A stretch of 64,000 nt of DNA from Panopea generosa. Taxonomy: Eukaryota > Mollusca > Bivalvia > Adapedonta > Hiatellidae. The DNA lies in assembly GCA_029582155.1 (NCBI GenBank), contig CM055896.1, positions 31,940,109-32,004,108 on the forward strand, in the 5' to 3' direction. The notes beneath the pieces were generated by a model. That model did not search any database and was not told the DNA's origin. It saw only the letters and a program-made list of their open reading frames with translations. The position numbers and the translations under genes were made by a program. Below, piece by piece: positions 35,524 through 45,334 of this stretch. The stretch's first letter is position 1; each line of letters begins with the position of its first letter.

Positions 35524-35533
<10 letters not shown>
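35055..35533 (+). repeat. Pair of short direct repeats ~408 bp apart, ending in a TA run
   Basis: GTAGCTAGGCGCACTCGCCGTAGTCTGGTCTGT..TTGGTTATTCACAAATAATTATCTCCATATATA at 35055-35143 recurs with a few changes at 35463-35533, and the second copy is followed by a (TA)n run to 35560. It lies just upstream of the duplicated EGF exon, so it may mark unequal exchange. Confidence 0.8.
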
Positions 35534-35560
<27 letters not shown>

Positions 35561-35624
35561 ATTTGTAACTGACAATATGTAGTTTATTGTATGCATAACA
35601 ATACCATTTCATATTATTATACAG

Positions 35625-35771
35625 AATGTGTGTCCGGTACCTTTGGTGATAACTGCCGACAGAATTGTAGCGACCACTGTAAAGGTGGATACGATTACTG
35701 TAGTAACGATAACGGTACTTCTTGTAAACAGCTTTGTGAGGCAGAATGGAAGGGAGTGAGGTGTGACCAAG
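35625..35771 (+). CDS. EGF/MEGF-type module 5, local duplicate of module 3
   Basis: Acceptor TATACAG, donor G|GTAGGT, phase 1-1, 49 codons. It reads ECVSGTFGDNCRQNCSDHC, YDYCSNDNGTSC, KQLCEAEWKGVRCDQ. It keeps all cysteines of the module, with one codon more than module 3 (TSC for TC). Confidence 0.9.
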
Positions 35772-35911
35772 GTAGGTGTATCAAAATCTAATAATATTAA
35801 AATATACTTAAATTTACATATTATTAAACTAGTGTGAAATACGAAAGAAATGGAAATGCTATAAAGTCTATAATTAATCAGGATTATTTAGCATTTTAAA
35901 ATTGACTTAAA

Positions 35912-36335
35912 ACATTTTTTCCAATATATCATGCCAATATAAACTCATTGACCGGGTATTGACAAAATTATATATATTTAAACATGCAAATATAATATAT
36001 TGAAAGGGGGTTTCCTAACTTGGGCTACACGCCTAGGTTATATTTCCTGCTTTAAAATGCAACATATTTTGTGACGTATTAAATGTGTTATGTGATTTCA
36101 TTTTCATTTCAATGTGTTCCTTTGTAAAGGTTTACACGAAGTAAACATTGTTTCATCTTAGAAAGAGTCCGTATGACGTCGTGCAGGCCAGCAGGCAGTG
36201 TTTTAATGTTTTCTATCTATGGAATGAGAATTTCGCTTTAAAATTACTCGAATTCAAATATCTATTTTGTCAAGTTTTGCTGGAATTGGCATATCAAACA
36301 TATCGTATTTTAATTATTTATTGATAATGAGATGC
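35912..36335 (+). repeat. Intronic repeat R1, third long copy
   Basis: Matches 16186-16640 along most of its length and the window start over its first part. Precedes the broken EGF exon at 37209. Confidence 0.7.
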
Positions 36336-37208
36336 TTTTGATCCATTTCAAAAATAATTTAATGCTATATAAGCTTGGTCACGTGTATTCTTATTTCCAA
36401 TTTCTGCTTTAAACACAACTTCAAAGCCTGTCAAATCACTTATGTACATGTTTTATCGTTTATTTGACATTGATTGTGAAACAAGATATTACAGCTGATA
36501 CGATTCTCGATCGAAGTATTCCTGGGTAGAAACAGTACTTAACACATGCGGATAAAGTGTCTTGCTAAAGGACACTACGCATGGCCGATGTCGAGGCTAT
36601 ACAACTACTATGATGCTCTTATGACAGTGTTTGTATTTTATACACTGCAACGCAAGCGGTCAGAAATCTGGTTTGACTGGATGGATATATATTAGTTAAA
36701 TTATTTATTAGAAAAAAATATCTATAAATATTTAAGAAATAAATTATTTTTTAAAAGCATATAAACCATATCATTATCATTATTATAAACTCACAGTGCC
36801 CTTATAGGTAGTCTAAAATAGATTTCCCGAAAATTGCAACGTCTGCTGTGAAAATGCACGTGATTTATTTTGACTGTCATTTGATCAGTCGTTATTGGTT
36901 ACATGTTTTAGAAATAGTTTGAGAACGAGTCCGAACCATGAGGTGAAATCCATCAACCGGCAGTTAACTGTTATTTATTTTTCAATTTCAACACTCTTAT
37001 TGAATTATCTTTGTTTTTGTCTTGTTTTGACGGATTTGAAATACCAACTTGTATTATTATTATTGATATTGAGATGTTTTGTTTTTATTTAATGTTTTTT
37101 CTTAAACATTTCGACTATTGAGCTCGAGATTTGTTGCAAAGTCTAATAAGTCATTGACAACAATAAAGTGCGCATTGAAACATTTGTGTTTTAAATTCTG
37201 ATCTTTAG

Positions 37209-37349
37209 AATGTTCTGACGGTACCTACGGTATCAGCTGCTTAGGAACATGTGGAAATTGTAACGGAGGAATTGCAAATTGTGAAAAAGTAACTGGGGTC
37301 TGTTGACTTGGTTGTGCCGAAGGGTTTGTTGGATACGGTTGTATCTAAG
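37209..37349 (+). pseudogene. EGF/MEGF-type module 6, two in-frame stops
   Basis: Acceptor ATCTTTAG, donor AAG|GTACAT, phase 1-1, 47 codons. It reads ECSDGTYGISCLGTCGNCNG, NCEKVTGVC, then TGA (37308-37310), LGCAEGFVGYGCI, then TAA (37346-37348). Cysteine spacing and splice signals are kept despite the stops. A mariner element begins eight bases after the exon end. Leaving this exon out keeps the frame from module 5 into the TM exon. Confidence 0.8.
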
Positions 37350-37356
37350 GTACATA

Positions 37357-38780
37357 AGAGGGGGTTTCAAAAAGTTCACGGAAAGTATTTATAACTTTTT
37401 TATCATTTTTAGTTTTAATCATAATATTTCATATGATATAAATACATTTATCGACAATGTGTACTACAAATTTCACCAATTTAACATTAAAACTGAAAGT
37501 GTTACAGTAATTTAAGAAACGCCTATCAAGCGTGACTGGATCAACGTCAAAATACGCTTAAATTAATTAACCTCATGTCATTCTCAAATTACGTTACTCC
37601 AAAGTCACATAGCCATCAAATAATCAGTTAAACAAACAGAAAAATGTATGAATAATGAAAAATGTGTTGTGCATGCCTTTGAATAGTAGTTGAAGTTGAT
37701 TGTAGTTCATATAAGTACGACATAAGTCAAGACACTTCCCACGTCGTAAAAAACGATAAAAATATGCTACTTCGCTGAGCTTCTTTGTTGATGGGGATGC
37801 CGTGTTTTCAAACTGTTTACATTTGTTTGTTTTTAGGATAGAACGTCATCAACTGTCACTATTTCATTTAAATATCTCATACCACATTTACCATATTTCT
37901 TTAGAAATCGTGTAGCCGCCGCCATTCTCATCTCTTTGTATTCGCTTGAAAGTAACCATGGCACCTAACTAGCTGCAACGCGACGCATTTTCAAATCATC
38001 CGTAAAACTAGAATAGGCACTCCTCGTTAAACGGTCCAGTTTAGTTGCTTAATCTGTAACACTTATGCGTCTATCCCCATCTAAAATAGTTTTGATTCTA
38101 GAATGATTCTAGCGTGTTTTTTGTTTTTTTGACGTTGGAGGACGTCCACTTTTTTCAATGTCAGTTGGTTAACTGACGCCTTCGCCGAATCTGTTGTACC
38201 ATTTAAAAATTTCAGTTTTCTGCAAAGTTTTTTTCGCCATATGTTTTCATAACGTAGGTCACAGTTTCTGATTTAGTTTTCGTTTGCAAAACACACACTT
38301 TCATTCCGTACCGCTGTTCTAAAGACATTATGAAGTGAACACAGCTTGGTAATATACAGTGTGTACAGTGAAGACGTACTGACGTCACAAATAACGTCAT
38401 AATATTCTACTGACGTCACTGTAAGAAAGTACTGGAGCTGTTGGTGGACGGGGTGCAATTTTTACGAAAATCCATCAGCGCATTAAAAAGTAATGAACAT
38501 GTAAAGCAGAAGCAATTTTCAACAAAAAAAAACAGCCAAAAAACGAAAAGTGATCCGTTGACGGTCGATGTACGTTACTGTAGTAACGATAAAAAGATTA
38601 CTGGTCTGACTACAGTACTGATTTCTAATGAATCAATATGGAATATATAGATCTTTGTTTGGATGCAATTTCAAATCTGTATGCTTTGAAATTGCATCCA
38701 AACAAAGATCTATATAATGGCAGATAATGGCAGATAAAGATTTTATAAGCATTTTCCTCGAAATTTTTGAACATCCCTCG
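37357..38780 (-). mobile_element. Decayed mariner (Tc1/mariner) element with TA target duplication
   Basis: The ends AGAGGGGGTTTCAAAAAGTT..GGAAA and, inverted, CGAGGGATGTTCAAAAATTT..GGAAA agree at about 22 of 29 positions and are each flanked by TA. On the minus strand a transposase start reads MSLEQRYGMKVCVLQT, then YVMKTYGEKNFAEN, and further stop-riddled pieces, which fits the mariner helix-turn-helix N-terminus. Length is about 1.42 kb, near the usual ~1.3 kb. The catalytic triad cannot be traced and the copy is surely inactive. Confidence 0.83.
38645..38715. repeat. Perfect 31-bp inverted repeat, 9-base loop
   Basis: The arm ATATAGATCTTTGTTTGGAT (first 20 bases, 38645-38675 in full) is exactly the reverse complement of 38685-38715. 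It lies near the 5' end of the minus-strand mariner. A perfect foldback inside an otherwise mutated element must be recent, for example from template switching. Confidence 0.95.
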
Positions 38781-39681
38781 TATATATGTAATACTATATA
38801 TATAAATAGTATAAAGCTCAACACACAACCAACGTGTACCAATACAAAATATGCACTTCATAATTATAGTAATTGTGATGTGCTTATATTATTTGGCTTT
38901 AACAGGGGACTTACATATAAATTGAAATACATATCTTATAATGCGTTTTACAACAAACGTCCCATAGGAGCTGTAATTCACCATTGAACTTCACTGTATT
39001 GTCTCAGAGACCAGGTTATTAAATCAATAACCCTTAAAACTGAAGTGTGATAATTAGTTACCCATGCATCTGTCAACTATAAAAAACAGAAAGGATTAAG
39101 AAAATTAATTTTCAATCATGTACAATCACTGTTTACAATATTAATATCGACCGAGCCAAAAATCACATCATACAGGGTATGCTAATTTTCATTTTTTAGC
39201 CTTTGAAATTGTCAATAATAAACAGGACACCAAAGAAAAACACAAAAAGCAAATATAGATAAAGCACACACAAAGCAGACAAAAAAGGAAAAGAGATAAA
39301 AAAAAGCTTGAAATTATTTCACTTTTTCACAATGAAATTATATTTGAATATACATGCCGGCGATCTTTTCTTAAATGTTTTTCGTGATATTATAACTTTA
39401 TATTACGTTGGTTGCGACAGGTGTTGATATTTTGCTTAACAAACGTGATTCATGTTTGAATTTTAGATGAGGCTACTGCTTTTCCGTTATATTTGTTTTC
39501 AGCCCTGTTACAAAATAATATTGTAACTAATTATGGTTGGATCCCTCATGCTCATCTTTTCGAGCGGTCATCCGTAATCATGCACGGTATATATTATTAT
39601 ATATATATATATATAGTTTTATATCACGTTATACGGAAATTACACATATTCATTACCTCATATATTGTGTAACTCTCCCAG
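38781..39681. other. Intron, no gene seen
   Basis: AT-rich sequence between the mariner and the transmembrane exon. A short (TA)n run lies at about 39590-39615. Confidence 0.5.
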
Positions 39682-39805
39682 CATCGTCGTTTCCACAAGA
39701 AGCCATTGTCGGTGGTGTATCCGCTGCTGCTGCAATTGTCGTTGCTGTTGCTGTTGTTGTCGTTGTGACTGTGTTAATTTTAGGACGAAGACATCAAAAA
39801 TCGAG
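39682..39805 (+). CDS. Transmembrane exon
   Basis: Acceptor CTCCCAG, donor AG|GTATAT, phase 1 in and phase 2 out. It reads ASSFPQEAIVGGVSA, then an unbroken run of about 24 A/V/I/L/T residues, then GRRHQKS. A hydrophobic helix followed by a basic cluster is a stop-transfer signal and sets the type I topology with the EGF modules outside. Confidence 0.9.
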
Positions 39806-40739
39806 GTATATAAAGTAACTCGTGTTTCCATATACACATATTAATGAACTAGGATTACAATAGTGCAGCCTATATTATGTAAATCTTATACATGTAATAG
39901 ACATATCTGACAAATATTAACAATTTAGTTTCTATAGTATCCATTCAATTCACTGTACAGTATACACATTAATATTTTCGATTTTAGCTTCAAAACTAGT
40001 ATCATCATGTATACACGATTATTGTTTGAAGTACACATGTACTTCGTCCTTTAAACAGAAAATACGAAATATTATCATCTTACATTTTATACTTAACATT
40101 TATCATGACATTGTTCTTCTTTATTTTATGATGTAATATAGTCCATAATTTTTTATATAGACTAAGTGTCTATTCGTAATTAAACAGGAAATAAGTAAAT
40201 AATAAAACAGAAACGTATATGACATTTAGAGTATACATGTAATATCCACAATCCATTCATATGATATTTGAGATACGTAAAATAAAACAAATTATACATG
40301 TTATATAACTATATTAGATGTTATATAGTGAGTTGTGATGATAATTAGATTATATAACATTTCAGTTTAATGTACTAATACAAAGAGTAAAATGTTTATA
40401 ATCAAATGTACTGATTTTAATGGATATTCCAGCACAAATTTCACAAATCAGTAATTAGTTTAATTAATTAGTAGTATTTGATGACAGAAAGGACTTTATT
40501 AATAAGATATATTTAACAATTTAAAAAATAGATTACTATCTTACCACGAACTCTCTAAATCGTAATAGTCTTCGATCACATCCCAAATACTATTTGAAAG
40601 ATAACACATTAACTGTACGGTTGAACTGGTTTTGGAAGTTGTACATTTCAAATTAATGAATAGTTTACCTGATTTTTTGTGCAATGTCGTGCGTTACTTA
40701 AAAGAGAATAGCATTTTATTTATACATATTTTATTGAAG

Positions 40740-40843
40740 CAACACCCCCAAAGGGATCGAAAACCAACACGATGCTTTACCAAGTGTTAGTTATAATGCG
40801 GACAATCCAACAAACAAGTACGATGACTTACAAGAGACGCTTG
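40740..40843 (+). CDS. Cytoplasmic tail exon 1, carries YDDL
   Basis: Acceptor ATTGAAG, donor G|GTAAGG, phase 2 in and phase 1 out, matching the TM exon and the last exon. It reads SNTPKGIENQHDALPSVS, YNADNPTNK, YDDLQETL. YDDL is the first half of the ITAM-like motif completed by the next exon. Confidence 0.88.
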
Positions 40844-40973
40844 GTAAGGAAGCACATACTATTTTATGTAAACGTAACCAATTTAAATTATCCAACTTGT
40901 CTAATTTCACGTGTTGTTATTTGTTATCGGTATTGGGATGTAATATAAAAGCATAATATAATATATTTATATA

Positions 40974-41066
40974 AATACAGTAGAGAGAATTACCATTTTA
41001 CAGTGCTAAAACTTATAACGAGATGTTTTTTTAGCACTGTAAAATGGTAATTCTCTCTACTGTATT
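40974..41066. repeat. Perfect 38-bp inverted repeat in the last intron, 17-base loop
   Basis: 40974-41011 (starting AATACAGTAGAGAGAATTAC) is exactly the reverse complement of 41029-41066. The RNA would fold to a 93-base hairpin of pre-miRNA-like size, but perfect long arms also fit a fresh foldback insertion. It sits 130 bases after the YDDL exon. Confidence 0.95.
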
Positions 41067-41334
41067 CACTACATGTATTTCTACCATCTATGTATCCTTC
41101 GTGGATCCGGTGCTCCTGAAAGGTGTTTTGTTAGACGTATGATTTTCCCTATCATATATAAATATATATAATAATTGTAAAGAATTCAGTATTGTTTGGG
41201 TGTATTAATTAATTTTTAATAAGTAATTTATTATCTCTCCTATATATATATATATATAATATTTACCTGCAGCAAATATATGTTATAGGTATACTATATG
41301 TAAATAATTTCGGTGATATTTGGTGAATTCACAG

Positions 41335-41408
41335 GAGAGGTTAATCCTTATGCCGCATTGGATACAACTAAAGGAGACACTGATGTTTACGAAGTGACGG
41401 AGCCTTAA
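41335..41408 (+). CDS. Cytoplasmic tail exon 2 and stop, carries YAAL and YEVT
   Basis: Acceptor ATTCACAG, phase 1 in. It reads GEVNPYAALDTTKGD, TDVYEVTEP and TAA at 41406-41408. Joined to the previous exon it makes YDDL-x9-YAAL, within the Yxx(L/I)-x(6-12)-Yxx(L/I) definition of an ITAM, which in Draper recruits a Syk/ZAP-70-family kinase (Shark). YEVT is a third tyrosine motif. Confidence 0.9.
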
Positions 41409-41734
41409 CACCGTTTGTCATATTTCTAGGTACTTGTACAGTATAACACATATATACAACCAACAATGTTCAAATAGTTATAAAGACATTTAAGTAAAGC
41501 ACAAATATGTCAAAGTATGCTTTATGTCGAAACAGTCATACAAAATGTATAAACGTCTATTGAATTCCATAAGGAAGCAAATAATACAATTTCCCTTCGT
41601 TAAAATTGTTGTTGTTTTTTTTATATAAATTACATTCATGGAAATAGATACTATTAACCCTAAAACATATAATGATTCAGATGACAATGGTGATAATAAT
41701 GTTGAAAACTAGACAAACAGACACACAATCAAGT

Positions 41735-41740
41735 AATAAA
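41735..41740 (+). promoter_or_regulatory. Possible polyadenylation signal AATAAA
   Basis: The first AATAAA found after the stop, about 330 bases downstream, a reasonable 3' UTR length. AATAAA is common in AT-rich DNA, so this is tentative. Confidence 0.35.
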
Positions 41741-41789
41741 TTATGATAAGATAGAACCATTAGAGCAGATTAACTATTCATCATGTGAA

Positions 41790-41945
41790 GGTAGAAAAGT
41801 AGATAGTGTTCGTTCATACTAGACGCCTCATATTCGGTGCCAAGCTCGACCTAATCGCTCTCAAACAGTATAAGTACCCATTCTACTCAGGAAATGGAGT
41901 CAAGAACGATTCACAAGAGCATCGAGCTTAACTCGCAATTAAGTT
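41790..41945 (+). mobile_element. SINE family C, diverged
   Basis: Contains GTAGATAGTGTTCGTTCATACTAGA, CCAAGCTCGACCTAATCGCTCTC, AGTATAAGTACCCATTCTACTCAGGAAATGGAGTC and GAACGATTCACA..GAGCTTAAC in family order. Confidence 0.65.
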
Positions 41946-43910
41946 AATATAAATCATATAAAATAAACCAAAACAGTTACAAGGAATTTTAATACAAATG
42001 TTCCAAAAAAATATTAACTAATAGTTATGTTCTTTTTGTACATATGATGGCCCAACGTTACCGAAATCGTTCAAAAAGAAAGCTGGTAATGTATAATATG
42101 TATAATAAAATTCAACTCATTTCTGAACGGAGTGCAATTCTATGCACCTTGCCATGTACCATTTAAAATGCAGCAAAATCATGTTTTTTTCAAATTGGAA
42201 ACATAAGGCAACATCAGAATACTCGTAAAACACAATTTCACTGCCTTTCAACCAATTTTTTGACATGCACGTCGTACCAAAATGAGTATGGTCACTTTAA
42301 TGTTGAAACCCAAATTGCAGTAGGCTACGGTTATTTGAAAACAATAAAAAAATCTTGAGAAATGAAAGATATCTCAAATGAAAATAAAATGTTATAATGG
42401 GGATTTTAAAGATATCAATGTTGAAAACTATGAATCTGGATGACGCATTTGCTATGAATTGTATATAAAATCAACCGTTATCTGATACCTGACTTATTAG
42501 TAGTATATATAACAGTGAAGTGGTTTAACCAATCGATTTACAGAGTAAATGGCAACCAGTTAGAAAGAGAAAATCTGGTTTTGTTTGGTTTAGGAGCAAA
42601 ATTTGAATTCCTGAAAAAATATCTTAAAGGAACACATTATATGCACGTATCATATTTATTTATAGAGTCATATTACTAAAGAATTTTTGTCATGCATATG
42701 TTCACAAAATAAACGTGTACTTTTGACATAGCTATTCTATTTTTTCATTGTTCTAACTACTTCTACTTGCTTTGCAGTTTAGCAGTTATGGCTTTGAACT
42801 TTTTAAAACGAAGTGTACACACAACAAAAATGGTACACTATCTCCAAATATGGCCTTGTTGTGAACATTTTTATTCAAACACAAGTTTTGACCATTCTAT
42901 ACCATAATAATCATTTCATTACTAAATTCATACTTCATACATCGATAATCTGATCTTGCCGCATTTTTAGTATTTTATATAGAATACGGTTTAGCTCCGC
43001 CAATAATTTGCTTGTCGAAAGTATTTAAATGTAGCAGTACATGTAAATGCTAATTTTTAATAGACTAGTTACCAAAAAACACAGCAAAGAAGGTGTTTGA
43101 TAGAAAAAGGAGTTACGCACTCAAACATTGTTTGCCGCTCATTGTATTCATCAAAGATTAGAAATAGCACATATTTTTGCAACCATTATGTTTTTTGTCC
43201 GATAAATTACATTGCTCACTCTGGATAACGTCCATACTGCTCCTACAAGGCAATACATCGGCTAACTACCGCCACATATGGGGGTGTGTAAGGAAATATT
43301 TTGACTACATCTGTGTAATAAGGAATATTATTTCCGTGTCCTCAACCAATAAATAAACGACAACATGTCAAGAAAATAAAGCAAGAGAGTGTCACAATAC
43401 TTTGGCATTACATTTAACATAGTTCCATTTAAGTAATAAATACATATATATTATGGTGTTCAAATAGTTCTTCGTAATCACCGTCTAACGTAATCATGTT
43501 AGCAGAGTGATAAAGTTCATTGTTCATATTCATGTGTTCATTTCTTCCATGGCATATATTCCATCTTTTTTGTAGTTGTATTTTATATTTATAAAATCGA
43601 CTAATGTATAGACATGCATGTATGTTCCAGTCGAAGAAGTACATTGTATTAGCATCAGAGGGGCGTGGCATTGTGGTATCCTTTATCTACCTTGAATTTG
43701 TTCTCAGACTTTACAATGTTACGGCTTAAGTATATAACACAACGTTATATCAATTTCATGATCGAAAATATATTTAAAAATAAATCGGAAAATGTGTACC
43801 CAGTCTCCCACCTCCTAAAATCGTCATGACAAATAGAACAAAATCTAATTATTTGGTGAACACAAATAAATTTTTTAATTTGCAATATTGGGAGTGTTAA
43901 GTGTATTATT
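41946..43910. other. No gene seen
   Basis: AT-rich intergenic sequence. The minus-strand frame at 43429-43671 has no recognisable pattern. Confidence 0.5.
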
Positions 43911-44045
43911 ATATTATACCATACCATACCATACCATACCCTACCCTACCCTACCCTACCCTACCCTACCCTACCCTACCCTACCATACCATACCATACC
44001 AAACCATACGATACCCTACCCTACCATACCATACTATACTATATT
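43911..44045. repeat. (ATACC/CTACC)n pentanucleotide array
   Basis: About 27 pentamers: ATACC units at both edges and an unbroken CTACC core. The core variant shows recent expansion of one subtype. Confidence 0.95.
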
Positions 44046-44162
44046 ATATCATATATAAGTTTGAAAATGACCAAATTACTTTGTAAAAATATGTTGATAA
44101 CCATATATGCGTTTGCTTATTGTTTTGAAGAAATTAATTAATCTTTGTGTTTTATATTTCAG

Positions 44163-44350
44163 GAGATATTGCATTTGGGGAATATTGCCGACAGAAAGAT
44201 AATATCAACCCGTCACAAAACCCTTACATTCCCACCGACGGCAACATAACAACGTGCAGAAGAACATTCATATATAGTATAATATCAGGGTGGAGAATTG
44301 TGTTGGCTTGGAAAGAACTCATCACTGGACGTGGATTGATTCATTATATT
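44163..44350 (+). pseudogene. Orphan first-half FTP-like exon
   Basis: Acceptor ATTTCAG and then GDIAFGEYCRQKDNI, IPTDGNITTCRRT, SGWRIVLAWKELITG, aligned with the 20442 exon (GDIASF, DGNMTTCSRT, WWRIWLPRKELVTG). After ITGRGL the similarity ends in IHYIS and a stop, with no convincing donor. No second-half exon follows. The WW of the motif is replaced by GW. It is a relic of a decayed paralogue between the main locus and the one starting at 57-61 kb. Confidence 0.7.
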
Positions 44351-44599
44351 TCATAACACATATCATTTGTATAAGAACCAATACATTACATTATTGTCTA
44401 TATGTTAAACATAATTCCATTACTAATATGATATATTCTGTCGAAGATTACCTTCTTCAAGTTCTTTGTCGCTGTTACAGTATTTTCTGAATGTCAGAAT
44501 GTATTCCGTTTGTATATGTTTGCTAATTATACGATTGTTCTTCGCTATTTTACCTTTTTTCAGCAACCTGATTAGTCTCACGGTTCTAATACAATAAAT

Positions 44600-44800
44600 T
44601 TATTTGAAGATTGTTTTATGTATAAAGGGTGGTAGATGAGCATTTTCTAGAGGGTTTAACAATGTACTTGTCTCTGTGTGTGGTAATGATGATTTTGAAG
44701 ATTGTTTTATGTATAAAGGCTGGTATATACGAATTTTCCCGAGGGTTTTACATTGTACTTATCTCTATATTTTTTTTTCAGAGAGTTTAACATATGTACT
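44600..44800 (+). repeat. Two and a half direct repeats, ~91 bp unit
   Basis: TTGAAGATTGTTTTATGTATAAAGG.TGGTA and GAGGGTTT.ACA.TGTACTT.TCTCT recur from about 44605 and 44695, and a third, shorter piece starts near 44779. Confidence 0.8.
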
Positions 44801-45334
44801 TGCCGTTAGTGTTCAAGTCTCGTTAATATAGCAATCTATGATCGGCATACCGTGATTTGCCGATTTACTCATCATTATATCTATGGAATCGAAACTTTAA
44901 CTATATAAATGATCTAGTGTATTGTCCTATACAATGCAACTGTGACTTTTATGGTGGTCATTCTCGTCTTTAACGTGAGCAATACAATCCCTTTGTTTTG
45001 AATAATGTTATAAACTGATACTCAGAGGCCGAGTCATATTGCACTGTTTTAGAATCACTAAGATATCATCCTTGATGTCTTTTTTGCCTCGAATCTATGA
45101 CATGACGATAGAACACCCATAATCATTCCGAGATATTCCTCTACAAATAGTATCGCATTTCGCATATAACCTCCAATGTGTCGAAAAACAGTTATAAGTT
45201 CTTTACATTTTTGTTTTGTACCCGAAATATAGTTTGGAAAACTTAATTTATAAATTTATTTTTCCTATTGAAAGTAAAAATGAAAAATAAGCAACTGTAC
45301 GCCAACTTGACATTTAGCCTAAATCGTAAAATGA

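Larger units (their letters stand above)
17292..41408 (+). other. Main locus: lectin (FTP + F5/8C-like)-EGF-TM-ITAM receptor, body exons
   Basis: Every clearly delimited exon from 20442 to 37209 enters and leaves in phase 1, and predicted lengths fit exactly (198, 228, 204, 189, 141, 138, 144, 138, 147, 141). The TM exon goes from phase 1 to 2, the next from 2 to 1, and the last from 1 to the stop. This arithmetic is strong evidence for one multi-exon gene. The product would be a type I membrane protein with two lectin-like domains outermost, a stalk of EGF/MEGF modules, one TM helix and a tyrosine-rich tail. Draper and MEGF10 have a similar stalk and ITAM-type tail but an EMI domain at the N-terminus, where this protein has lectin domains. 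In-frame stops at 20459, 37308 and 37346 mean it is either spliced around those exons or a young pseudogene. Confidence 0.8.

Noticed and set aside
38441-38987. Plus and minus frames around the 38.6 kb foldback
   Set aside because: They are by-products of the inverted repeat and mariner end.
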